From Aulostomus chinensis (taxonomy: Eukaryota > Chordata > Actinopteri > Syngnathiformes > Aulostomidae): DNA of 64,000 nt. The stretch spans positions 11,062,101-11,126,100 of the forward strand of contig JBBMOA010000004.1 in the NCBI GenBank assembly GCA_037954235.1. Direction: 5' to 3'. Positions within the stretch are counted from its first letter, which is position 1. Each line of letters starts with the position of its first letter. Below are positions 35,801 through 49,500 of this stretch, one piece after another. The notes below the pieces were generated by a model that saw only the letters and a list, made by a program, of their open reading frames with translations, was not told the origin of the DNA and did not search any database. Position numbers and translations under genes: made by a program.

Positions 35801-37463
35801 AATATTTAAGTTTGCTAACTTTATGCCAAAAGCCTGAGACGAGGAGTTGAACTGTTGGAGAGGAATGGATTTTGACCTCTCATCTTTGATTGAACGGCTG
35901 TGAAGCTGTTTGATTTTGTACAGGCTGGACTCTTGCTTGTGTTTGTTTTCTTTTCTTCTTTTTCTCTCAAACCCGGTCCGTCTTTTGTCAAAATCTCATC
36001 TGGAGTCACTCGCCTGAACCTCAACACCACAGATGTTTCTACATTTCTCAACTTCATATTTCTGATCAAAGAGCAGCGACATCCAACGGCGGCCTGCGAG
36101 GTTTATACGTCAGCTCACGTACGGCGTGCACGCGACTTCTGACTAGACCTTGTCTTTTATTAGCAGGGTGAGACTGTACGTCTCCAATAATGAGCCATGA
36201 AGGTTAAATGGCAGCAGTAACGTGTTCCCTCATGAGGGGGAAAACACCCAAAATGTCTATAAAAACTTGGGGGTAAAATGTTTCAAAGACTTGAGGAAAG
36301 ACAAGGCGACAGATGAATGAATTCAGTTCATCTGTAACCGACTTCTGGCTCTGGTTCAACGCTAAGAGGAATAGGCCACGTGTCCCCAGAGTCAGACCAG
36401 AGGAAAGAGACCCTTTTCTCCTCTGTGCTGCATCAGGTAGCTGAGATTGCTAGTTAGCTTAGCACAAGGAATGGTAGTGGGTGGGATGTGTTAGCATAGC
36501 TCCGGCAAAAGTCATTCAAATGAGGAGACATTGCAATATTAGAATCAGACATGTAGTTGGAACTACTTTTCTGGCTGGGCGTAGTGATTTCATGCAGCAC
36601 CTCAAAAGCACCGTCGTAACTTCGGCTAACAAAACTTTCTTCTTGTTGGGTTTTTTCCCAGACAAGTAGAAGAGCGGCTGCTGCTACAATCATGGCTGAC
36701 TTTGTCAGAGGATGAAGAGCATTCCTGCTGCTTAAACACCTGAACCAAGAAACACAGAGCAAACCACCCACTACTACGAGCTGTGCTAAGCTAACTAGCA
36801 TAGGTCTCAGCTCCCTAACGAACACACAGAGGAGAGAAAGGTATGCGTCTCCTTGTCTGGCCCTGGAGAGGAAGGGCAGTGAGCGTATCAGACACTCAGA
36901 GCTCATATTTGGAATCCCCTACAACTGATTCATGTATTTATAAATATACTCCTGGTGAGTGTTGATAGTGGGGAGAGCCCTGCAGCACCCTACGAGCCAC
37001 AGGAGGATGACATGTCCGGAAATACACTCACATGCCTGTCACACAGAAACACAAACGCACACGCCATCGACAGCATGTCAGTGCCCAAGCGTCTGACAGC
37101 TAACGTGGCAGGAATGGAATGAATCTTACCTTGTTCATCCCGGCGACAGCGTTTGTACAGGGCGTATTTGGCTGGGTTATCTGCAACTGTGAACTTGTTC
37201 AGCAGGGCAACGATCACCTGACAACACACACACACACACAAACACACACGCGCACACACACACACACACACACACAAATTATTCAGGTCCTGTGTTCCTG
37301 ACAGACAATTCTCAAGGACAGGATGAATGTTGGCTGTAAAAAGAAAAAACCCAAAAAACAACACCCTGAGCAGACTGGAGTCTATTACATTCTTACTAAA
37401 ACATCAACATCAGCACACTTCCTGCCCATGTGTCATCAGATACTCATCAACTAGCAGGCTGAG

Positions 37464-37523
<60 letters not shown>

Positions 37524-40500
37524 GGCCACCTGTTTGACTGTGTTATTGGAGCTGATGTGGAGGGTGTTGGTGACTCCTCGGGGCAGATAGAAGGCCTCCT
37601 CCACCATGGTTCCTCCTGCTCCTCTCTGAGCCCCCCGCACCGTCACTGGCCTCCTCAAATCCATCTGGACTTGGATGAAACCAGTATAGACACCAGTCGG
37701 ACCCTAGAGGAGATGCAGAGGTATCACAGGAAAATCAGTCGGGCCTCTTGTTTACATCCTCGATTCTTAGACAACCGATTTGGAGAATGAGAAAGATCTT
37801 TAGCTGGGAGCAATTAAAGACAAAACACAGTATTTCACTACTACACAGTATCAGAAACATGTATACACTTTGATGTATTTTCTTGTAAAATTCTGAAATT
37901 ACACTTTCACACAGAACTCAGGGTCTAACCAGCTGGTTTTGCTCTCAGGGGCATCCAGTTTTGGAGGATGTTCCAGGCTGGCCAACTTCTTCATGTCAAC
38001 TTCCTTCCAATCTCACTTCAGACGACCATTTTTACAATAAAGTGAATAAATATGAGTGGATGTATGTATGAGTCACCACACTCAAAGTCATGTGATGTTC
38101 CATGATCTCTGCAGATGAGACCAGTTCACCCAACAAGCCCAGTATGGCTCCCAAGACAGATGGCCCAAGCCTGATAGAGAGCATTTTAATCTCATTAGTC
38201 CACATGAGTCCCAGAGGACTGTGTGTGTGCGTGTGCATGGGTGTGTGCTTGTGTGTGTGTCTGGTGTGTGCAGGTCAATCGGACATCCAGATCAGGATGA
38301 CGAAGTAGTCAAAACACAGGAGACGGTGAAGATGGAGAGATGAAGCGATACGAAGACAATGAAGGACAAAGGTGATGAGAAATGAGACAGAAGGAGGACA
38401 AATAGACAGAGATGTGTTGATGACGTAAAAGCAAAGCAGAGCAAACAGAGCAACCTGAAATTCACGACAGGTTGGAAACCTTTCTGAAAGGGTTTTACAC
38501 ACAACAGGATTCAACACAGGACTTCAACGATGAATTCATAATCGAGTGCTTTTTAATCCTGATTACCTGAAGGAATTTAGAAAGTCCCTTTTAAGATGTG
38601 TGAAGTCTCTCAGAAACTGGCTGCTGCGCCTCACGGCGGTGGTGTGAATACTTCAGACACCTTCCTCACCGCCAAGGAAAACAATGTGAGGTTGAACAAT
38701 TGCAGGAATAACATCACATCACTCTGATGTGACGGCTGAGGAATGCCGAGGGCGAGAGGAAGGCGGCGGGAACATCGAGGCATCAGCAGCACACCTACAA
38801 AGTTAACACGGAAAACCTGCAGGACTCTCACCCCGACGCCCGCTCAGCTGTTTTATGAACGGCTACGTTTTCTACAGCGATAAAGGATCACAAGAGAGGA
38901 TGCCTCAATTTGCCCCCCCCCCCCCCCCCCCCCCGCGCACATTACACCTCCAAGAAAACAAGGTCAACTCCTCGTACGTGACTGGACTTCATAATAAGGG
39001 CAACTCACAGCATATAAGAGTGCTGATTAGCATAATTAACTGTTCATTCATGCTCTTGTTGACCTTAGTTAGTGATGGATACTGGACATCTACAAAACAA
39101 AGGCTTTTATCAGCTCTCGCTTTGTGCTGCTGGGTGTTTGTATGAGGCTTTTATCAGGATTCCACCACATCTGACTGGGCGAGATCGACACTTCACGTTT
39201 ATTCTCTCACTCGGGAAAATCCTCATTTCCCCAGCTCACCATTTGTGTCCGATGCGCACAAACGGCCTGAAAAAGACACCGGCCAAGAAAACTGCAGTTT
39301 AATTGAGGGAAAATTCAGGGGGACAGTGCGGTTTTTCTGCTGAGGAGATAATACAGCGACTGAGTCCAATCACATATAAATCATTCCTAAATCTAACTCA
39401 GAAAGAAGCTTGTCCTTCACGTCCGATACCACAGTCTAGTGTAAGTCACGATGCTGCTTGGTGCTTGGGTCACATGACTCTGTGGTCAAAGTCAGACAGG
39501 AGAGCGTCTCCCTACTCCAGTGTAAACAGAAGAGTGCCATGCCTCCAACAGAGGAACCAGCTCCAGGTCCAAGTGTCTTCTCTACTCACCAGTGTCATTT
39601 TGAGGTGGTTCTTCGTCAGCGAGTTGTACTGCTCAATCTTCTGTCTGATCTCCTCCCGGCTGAGCTCCGTCCGCAACCTTCTCTCCTTCTCCACATCCTG
39701 AGGAAGAAATCCAACAAGACGCTTCAGTCACAAGTCGGCTGAAGACAGTTAAACAATACAGCCTCTATTCGGTTATGAGCAGCAGCACACCAGGCGGACA
39801 TGTTTTCCTGGTCAGAGGTTTGTAGTCCAACAGGAAGTTAGCATCTCTGTGACGAAAAGCCAACTGGAATTTATACAGAGGATTTTGTATTACTGTCAAA
39901 AATTCGGAGTGTGGCAAATGTTATGCTATGACCAACACCACGAAGCAGCGATTCATCATCGCCATCACCAAGCTTCTTCTGTTTCCACCGTGGTGACATT
40001 TAATCTCCATGACAACCTCTGCAGTCTGACTCAGACACTTGCTAGCGACCACCGTTTTTCAGAAACATCAAAAGCATCAAAACTCATGATGGTGGTATTT
40101 CCTGATGTATTTAATACCAAAAACTAAATGTTGACAATATAAGCTTGAGTGAACCACATCCATTATTTCAGGCCTTTAACCAAAGGAGACGACTCGACAG
40201 TGCTAACTCGTTTCCAAGACTCATTTCTGCATCAGTCGATAAATCTCACTGGTTGCTTGTCAAGAGCGCAAAATGGCGCCACAGTTAAAGCAGCAGGACG
40301 CGAGATGAATTCATGGACCGTACGAACAGAGAAGCTTCGGTTGGAAAACAAAGAAAAAGAAAGCCTAGAAAATAATATCCTGACAGGCACAAACAAAGCA
40401 AAGACTCATTCTTAGATGATAAATAAAGCAGACGAACGTGACAGACATGACAAGAGACGAGCAGATACTTGGATTCTTCTCTTTTTACCTGTGGGATGAG

Positions 40501-43500
40501 GCTCATAAGATAATTGGAGGCCTTCAGGAAGCAGAGTGTCTCTGCGATTTGTCTGTATGCCCTTTACCCTGTTACACAGCGCTGGAGGGTGCAAGACAGC
40601 ATGGTGGTGCGTTTAACGCGACCAGGCGCCCTCATATGATGGTGGAGAGGGAGGAGACGACCTGCGTGGGTTTATTTCTGATATCTACAGCTCTCGCCAA
40701 ACAAAGGTTACAAGTCAACATGCTAGAGGCGAGAAGGGAAAAAAAACCAGGGACCATCAAGGAGTGGCTGAACGTAGAGAGATGAAACAAAATACAGAAG
40801 GGGAAGATGAACATGTGCAGAGGCAGGGACTCAGCTGATCTGGTGCTGAAAGGGAGTTTGTTCCACTGAGGTGGAGCTGAAACAGTAACAGCATGAACTC
40901 TGTTTTAAACTTCTCTACAATTGATCCTGTGATTTAAGGGGTCTTAGCGGAGAGGAGGGGGCTGGGAGTCGGGCCACGGAGGAATATAACGGTAATCCAT
41001 CTTTAATTGACTTCAGTACTGAGAGGGGTTTGTGGCAGCTTGAATAAAACTCCATGTGTACATGTTTCACTCCGCCTGCGTTGCTGACAACCTCAGTGGT
41101 GATTTACTGTACTGCTTCTGCAGGCTACTACCCAAAAAAAAGCTTATCAGACTGGCACTTAAAGCGTGACAAGAGCTTAGCAGCTAGCGGGTCAACGCAT
41201 GACCAACACGTTTCTAATCAGCCTTCATCCCATGACGAGTGACTTCACTTAAGGCTCTGACACACCAGGCTGTCGCTGAGTATCAGCGGTTCTGGTCCTT
41301 GTAGCATGCCCTGCATGTCGCCACCAGCAGGCAGCTCTTCCAGTTGCCGTCGGTAGGAGAAACCACTTTGATCCTAGCTGGTCAGTTTCAGTGAACGGAG
41401 CGGGCTCAGAGGGTCAACTGAAGTTTTTGCGGTGTGTTCAAGTACAACATTTTGGCCATGACTGAGGTTCTAGTTCTAGCCCTTGTTCTTTGACCCCTTT
41501 TTTGGTGTGGCTGACAAAAAGATGGAAATCTGCTGCAAGGAAGATCTCACAGACTCCATGACGGTAACAATCTGCAACTAAATATCTAATAAAGTTGAAA
41601 AATTAGTTCGGCTGACAGCACACGAGGACTGTGGGTCAGATTAGGATGTGTTCAGCGAGTTTGTGCACGTGATTGTCAAGTCAAGAAGCTCCATGTGAGG
41701 CTCAACAGCTTCAGAAATTGGCCCCAAGGGACAAAAAAGGACCAAACAAAAAAGACCTCATCTGTCAGAGAACGTTCTAGATAAAGATGACGGACGAGTG
41801 CAGCCTCAGTTCATCTCAAACCCTTTGCTTCTCCTGCATTAGCTGACGTCATAAAGGAAAAATACCCACGCAGACCGAGTGAGTTCACTTCAACTCATCT
41901 CGTGAATTAATTCCATTCAAGCCCTGTTTTTACAAGCACGTGCAGCTGCGACTGAAGAAAACACATGTAAAGTTGTAATTAAAGACGTATGACAAAGCCA
42001 AATATGCTGCATGCTGGGTTATAAATAGCCTGTCCACTGACCTCGAAAACAATCCAAGTGTTTTCAATCCGACGACATGCAGATCCCAGGATCCAGAACA
42101 CGCAGGCGGCCCAGCACCCCGCAAACTCCTCATTAATACAGCCGCTGTTGAAGCTGACTTTGGTCTTGTATTTATTGCATTCCTTAACGACTAAAATGTG
42201 TTCCTAGTGTGAGGATTTGCACCATAGCACAGAGAGGGGGTTTACAGACCAACAAAAAAACAACATACACAAACACAAAAACCTCGTTTGTGCTTGCAAA
42301 ATCAATCCAGAAAAAAAAAGCTGGCCGTTAACTAGATTATAATTTCATCCGTATCACCGCCCCTGAATTTACCTGATCTCTCACAGACTTGTTGTCTATA
42401 TGTGAGTGTGCAATGTCCACGGATAAAAGTCACTCGAAGGCCAACTTTGTTAAAAATTCAGTCAAAAAAACCAAAACAACAACAAAAACGAACTACAGAA
42501 GGCTGAAAGAGCGAATGTGCTCAGAGAGACTGTGCGATCTGCAAATGAGTTTCCTCACTTGATTCCTGTGCCAGAATAAACTCGTTTGTCAACCTTCAAT
42601 AATCTATTTAGACAAAGTCAAATCTGGCCACAACCTGTTATCAACATTCTGAGCTTCTTCGGGCTTTGAAATGAACTGGTTACACTGGGATTAGCAGTAC
42701 TGTGTTTCAGTGCTGAGATAAATTCCCCGGCGTAGTGTGTGTGCGTGTGTGTGTGTGCTTACATGGTCAAGTGCAGCTCTCCTCGGCATCTATTAAAGAC
42801 CACATACACACTTAGGGCCGAATCCAGGGAGGCTTTGAAGGAACCCTTATATGGATAACACACTCTGCTCCAGAGAAAGACGTCTGCAAACAGTGCAGAC
42901 GCACAAACACACACTCTCAGAGCTTCAAACATTGTAATCTTTGGTTTACAGCGCTGAGAAAGGACAGGAGTGGGAGAGCTGCTGAGAATTATATACACTT
43001 GCAATACACACACGTGCATTGATGGGGGGAACGCGGTCGTCACCATGGAGAAGTGCAGATGAGGCGTCTAGATGAGATCAGCTGATACATGTGAGGTCAA
43101 TACGGCTACATCACGTCACTCCTCTGAAATGACACGACTTGGTGTTTTTCCCTCGGTTTCATTTTGATGTGAATGGAATATTTTGGGGAGCTTCGTGGGG
43201 CTGCCAGGACAAACTGAGCCATGTGAATACGTCACTCTGAGCTTTGGGAAATTTTCTGCCATTTCAGGGACAGAAATGACAAACAGTTGTCAGCCCAAAT
43301 AGCAATCAATGCACCCGGAATAGACGGGAATTCTTTGAGAATGACTTGATTTGAATGGACTTCCGTAGGTTCTGAATGAACTCTTAGTTTTCGGTGCTTC
43401 TATCGTTGATGGTGAGGGTTTGACGGTCATTGAAATGATCTATTCATCACTATAACCTAACCTAACCTGAATCACTCCTCCATACAGGACAGAAGGTGTC

Positions 43501-46500
43501 CTGAGTGTCCATCAGACAGACCGTGACTCATCAGGATTTAAGAAGGACACACAAAGATTGATGACGTCAGTCCATCTTCTCAGCGCATCGCACCACACCG
43601 GTGCTGACAGATTTGTTTATCTTCACGTGAAACGTGACTGACTGTCTGACTGTGACTGCCGTGCAGGAGACTTTCTCCATCGATCTTAAGCACCTGCCGG
43701 GTCGGACCAGGAAGTGACAGGTAAGGAGATTATCAGCCATCTTTCTGCCCTCGCCAGCCCTGGTGGAGAGGAAGGAGAAAGAGCCAATGGAGGGAGGTTA
43801 AAAATATCGCAGCTAATAAATGATGCTCCCTCGAGGTAATCTCAGGACTGTGCAGTGAGAGAGCGTGTGTGTGCGTTTCAGTCATGTATTTTTAGTATCT
43901 TATGGGTGGGAGCTGCCAGTTCCACCATAAAATGTCAGAAGATCTTGAAAAATCCCTACAATAATAACCCGAAGCCTAAATTGACAATTTAAAATTATAG
44001 CTCATGTGATCCGGACTCTTTGAGGCTGATACCAAGTTTAAACATCTGATATTAATTTTCTTTACCCAACCGTAAAATAAAGAGCATTTTTTTTTTATTA
44101 GCTTTCTCTTTCTATCGAAGCCAAGAAAACTCCATCTTCAACTTCCTGACAAATGTGACAAACTAACTGGCTTTTTTGATTTACTGACTGGGCTCTCATT
44201 TCAGTTACTTGTTTGATCGACAGTTCAAAAGCCGAAGATTTGAATTAATTTGATAGCAGACTGAGAGACCCGTCAACGAGCAACAGTCTTTAACGGCTGG
44301 AACCGATGAGTTCTCCTTGTGTTCATCCGTCTGGATTGCAGAACGAACTGAGACTTTCCTAACTTGTCCTCAGTGAAACATGCTCCAGGTTGCTGAACAG
44401 CCGAACACACAAAAGCTGATACTTTAATGACCCCAGTTAACACGGACTGTCTCCGCGGTTGAGTGAGCTTTAGCTGCTTTAGCTTTAGCTGCTTTAGCTT
44501 TAGCTGCTTTAGCTTTAGCTGCTTCAGCTTTAGCTGCTTCAGCTTTAGCTGCTTCAGCTTTAGCTGCTTTAGCTTTAGCTGCTTCAGCTTTAGCTGCTTC
44601 AGCTTTAGCTGCTTTACCCTTGCTTTGTGTTCAGCAAGGTGATGTTCTGAACATTTTCATGGTGTTTTCTCTCCAGTTCATTATCACGTTACAAAGCTTG
44701 CATTTGTAAACCCTACAATGCCAGCATTTGTGTGGCTGCAGTGCCACTGCCTGTGTCCATGATGTCAACCATCGTGTTGTCTGTGTTTCGAAATTAGACC
44801 AGCACAAAGTCGGATATACTCAGACGGACCAGCTGGTCTCGTCATGGCAGATTAAGCTGAAAACCAGAAGGTTCCAGCCCAGCCCATCAATCAGGGCATC
44901 GTGACATACTGAACCTGCCCCACTAAACACAGGACTTCTCAGAGAAATCTGATGTCTTTGCTACCCTGTGGTGGAGTCATTGGTGCCACATTATTATCAC
45001 CTCCATGTTGTCCAGTCTGGGCTGTGCACCAACCATGACGGCGAGGGTTCGAGGGAACCAGGAGGATGAGAGCGATCAAATCCAAGCAAACAAGAGAAGC
45101 AGAGCAGGGCGGAGCTACAACACGATGAGGTCATGGTGCTTTTTAAGAGCAAGACAAATCCTCCCAGTGGAACTGGAAGACCAACACAGGACAGAAGGAA
45201 GAAGAGAGACAGAGAGAAGACATGAACCCACAATAGCCCAACAGCCTCTTTAGCTGCAGCCTGCCACACCACACTGAGCTAACCAGTTGGGAACAAAATG
45301 ACAACTTAGAAAATAATTCCTCATATATGCTAGTTTGTACTGGAAAATATGATGATAATAATAATAATAATAATACCCCCCCTTTTTTGCACACAATTAC
45401 AGTGAGTGAAACTGACCTTTATGTTTTTCCCTTCTGCTTTTGGCATTTTTGTTTTCTTTGACCGATTCGAAGGATCATATTCTGTGCAGTAAAAAGAAAG
45501 ATCATCTGCGTATGGTTTTATCTTACGTTTTAATTCAGCACCTAAACGATACGTTGTGACACAACCATAATTGTAAAAACCAAACCGAACGATACCGCAC
45601 CTTCAGAGCACACCGAAAAACACAAGACTCGCCTGTTTACTCACGAAACCGTGGCGATTTGTGTTGCTGTCAATCAAGAGTTTGGGGAACATTTAATCTC
45701 GACCAAAGTGTCTGTACTGCTGCTTTAAAGTGAAGACCTGCTGTACAGCTGAGCGCTGTCACGCCTGGTGTGTAACATTATCAGGAGGTGGGCTGGAGGA
45801 AGAGGAGGAAGTTCATTTGAAGAAGTAAAACGATGAAAACCAGATGTGAAAATTCATTCCCTGACAGCAGGAGAGGAGGAGAGGAGAGCCGGTGAGTGTT
45901 ACGGCCCTCTGGATCGCTGCCACATCCCTACATAGACTTTGCAGTGATTTCATTGTGATAAACACACAAAAACAATGCCGAAGTGACGTCACGACGATGG
46001 CGGTTTGTGCCAAGTAATAATTCAAGTTTTTGCCGCTTCTGTCACAAAATCATAAGCAAACGACTTTTAAAATGCTCGTTTTTACTGAATGGAGTTCAGG
46101 TGCAGATACTCAAGGCTGAACAGTGTGAATGCTGGTGTGGAAAATATAAAGGCTTATTTTACACATAAATCAGACAGAAAAGTGCACTTTCCACAGAACG
46201 ATACAACTGTGATGAATCAGATAATTTCTTCCCCAAGCCTTCTGCTACTGAAGAATAAACTCCTGCGGAAGAACGAGAGAGGACAAAAAGCAACGCCTGC
46301 AAAGAAAAAGAGGAAGAAAACACAAGAATCCAAACTGACAGAGCAGAGAAGGAACTTAGACAGAGAGAGACCTGAGAGACAAAACCCCAGAGAGGGATGG
46401 TATCAGGTATGGTCCTTATCTGAGTCCGTAAGAATAACCTTGGTTGTTCAAGTGGAGTCTGTGTGGGAGAGGGAAATGCTATGTCTTCCTTTTATCACGT

Positions 46501-49500
46501 CACACACACCTGCAGCATTCCTGCCTTTGTTTAGCACCGTCACGCTTGTCCGCACCTCCTGGCTGTAAATAGATGACCTCACCGTGCTCGTTTGTGTGCA
46601 GAAAAGAAGAAAATAAACCCTGCTTAGTTCAGCTGAACGGACCCTGAAGCTTTGGCGTGTGTGTTTGCGTGTTATGGCTGCAACAGGAAGACTAAACATG
46701 GTGATTTGGCTGCTTTAGCCTACATTTTGGAGAACAAAAATAAAACACATTGTATTTTTGCTGCGCTTCCTTCTTCGTACACACTTTGCACTGAATATGA
46801 GCGTAAGATTTTGATCAAGCTGACATGCGGGTGATTGGTCAACCTCGACATGATCGACTCTTGATTTGGTGTCATTTTTAATCATCATCTGGCTTGTCAC
46901 CAATTTATTTTCCTTCCTCTTCCCTCTAAACTGTCCATGCCGCCCCAGCCCACCACCCCACCTCAGTCTTGTGTTTCTATGTTACTTCCTGTTGAGTCCA
47001 TGGGGGGAAGTTGACATGGGCTACACCTTTCCTCCCAACATTCCTGCAGTCATGGGTATACACACACACTCACACTTTGTGCACCATGACATAAATATGC
47101 TGGAACACTGGAGGTCTTCACATCTTTCCTCTGTAACAGACGTAAAGCTGCTCTTATTCACCAACTATCAAAGACGCCGTGCAGCCTTGTTAAACGTCAA
47201 ATACTCAATGTACTGCTGAGCCTCTGCATTTTCTAAGACCAATAACCCTTCACCCCTGAATGAAGACATCTTTTCCATGGAGAAAAGCATTCAGCGGCGG
47301 TCCTTGCCTCCGGCTGTCGTCACACCAACTACGCCTGTATCTCCTAAATCGATACTGACTGGTTGGACAAAAAAAATACACAATTTGAAATAGAGTTTAA
47401 AATCAAAAAAAAAAGAAAGAAAGAAAGAAAGAAAAAAGTTGCAGTGTCATCAGCATATCAGATCATTGTAAATCCTCAAAAAGTCCCGCATCAGCAAGAG
47501 AGGGGAATAACAGTGGCAAACGTTTGTCTGCAAACAGAGAAGTGAAACCTGCAGATGGACGACACGGCGACAAGAGGCTGCGTCCCCGACTCAGAGTTGA
47601 GAACCAAACTGCTCTCGTGTTGCAGCTCTGCCACCGTGTTTCCAGTGTGGTTCACTGAGTGCAGGATGGAGGACGGAGCACAGGACAAACAGGAGACGGT
47701 TCAACTCCCCGCAGGAGTCTTTGTGGAGACCACAAGGAGTTTATGTGGAGGGACCACCCAGAAAATTGGGCTTTATTACTCAAACAAATGAAGAGAAAGA
47801 CGGGGAAAACAAATTGAGAAGTGAAGAAGAGACAAGCAAAGCTTAAAATAGTTTTTTTACTTAAGAGGGGGAGAATAACCAACATTAGAAGAAGGTAAAA
47901 GATAAGAAAATGAAAAGGAGATGTGAAATACTAAGAAGGTGAGGAATGTGGATTTGAAAAGGTAGAAGAAAAATGAAAGACAAGCAAGAGGAGAAAATAT
48001 CAGTAAAATGTAATTCTCATTTTAATCTTTTCCATCTTTAGTAGAAACAATATTCCAACATCAGACCCAAGCTGCTTCTTTCCAAACTCATGTGATTAGC
48101 TTGGTTGCTCTGGAGTTAAATATAACTCTGGAGGCACGCAGGCTGATTTCTTTAATCAACAGCTCACACTGCTCACTGCCTGCTGAGAAATCGTACATTA
48201 AACTGAAAAGCGTCTTTCATTTAAACAGCTGGGTAGCAACACTACTGGCTGAGGCTCCTGTTTGTGTTGCTGTGTTTGTGAGGACGTTCAGTGGTGCAAT
48301 GCCTTCTCTTCCTCCTTACTGTAACCAATAAACACCCGACCCCAAACCTGAACCTGAACAAAACTAAACCCGGTTTTGAATCGAACTTTACAGATGAACC
48401 CACTGCCCTGTCTTGGAAAGTGACCTCACTTTAAAACACAAATGATAGCAGCGGCGACGACAACGAGAGCTGCACAAGCTCATCGCGAAGGCAGCGGGCT
48501 GCTAAATAGCTGATGGAACAGCGTTACCTGGCACAGGGTTCTCAAACATGAGACAGGACAGATTGAGCAACAGAGCCAGGGAGGCGTTTGCTTTATGATG
48601 GGGAGAGTGAGTAATCTCCTGGGGCCTGAGATTATGAAACTTCATGGTTCTGACCTTGGAGGAAGAAAACACCAGCAGGGCAGGGAAAGAACAGAGGTGT
48701 GTGGTGAGCCAACAATAAGCCCGACTTCCCCTGGTGAGTTTCTCTCTGAAGCCAGCTGAACACATCTGCACATGGGGAACATGCATGTGCTGCAACTCAC
48801 GGCTGACACTTGGATTGATCCTTCATCGTTTAATCTCCAGGGCAGCGGTCACCTCATCCAACTTTAGCCTGATACAACAAAACTTAACCCCTCCTCAAAT
48901 CAAGTCCAAACTCCATTCAGAAAATGAGCGTTTAAGTCATTTGCTTGTCGTCTTGTGAAACGATGTGACAAAGCACAAGTGTAAACTTTATACAAATCAG
49001 CATCACGATGTAGTTATTTTGCATTATTCTGATGCATTTATTGCGATAAAATGACTGTGGAATCTAAGTGAGAAGCAGCAGCCCCTTCGGCGCGGCTCCT
49101 GGAGACCGCTGTCAAACTCACCATGCTGTGTAGCCTCACATCTCGTCCACCGCTGCTCGCCGTGACTGCATTTTCCCATCGGTTTCAGCATTTTAAGTGC
49201 CTCTCGTTGATGTTGTAGTCCAAGAAATGACAGTGTTTGTATTTCTGATGGGCCCTCCACCCACGCAGGGAAGCCTTATAGCTGTTATGGGTCCAGCAAA
49301 ATAAAATATGAAATATCTTGAAGGTGCATTGGACTGAATGCACTTAAAGGGTGAAAAAAAATCAACTTAAACTTATCAAAGTCGATCCACTCCATCGCAG
49401 GTTGGTTACCAGAGAGTAAGTGATTAAAAAAGACCTCCACAAAGATGCCAGAGTCAAATGACTGGTTTTATCTGAATGACGATCCAAGGCCTGAAGATAT

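Noticed and set aside
42759..43046. A 95-codon minus-strand open frame in RASSF3 intron 1 with several Cys residues
   Set aside because: It has no domain, partly overlaps GT-repeat-like DNA and shows no splice sites in context. It is probably chance.
44466..44615. A CRISPR-like or otherwise programmed repeat array
   Set aside because: The units are directly contiguous with no spacers, and this is a vertebrate genome. It is an ordinary minisatellite.
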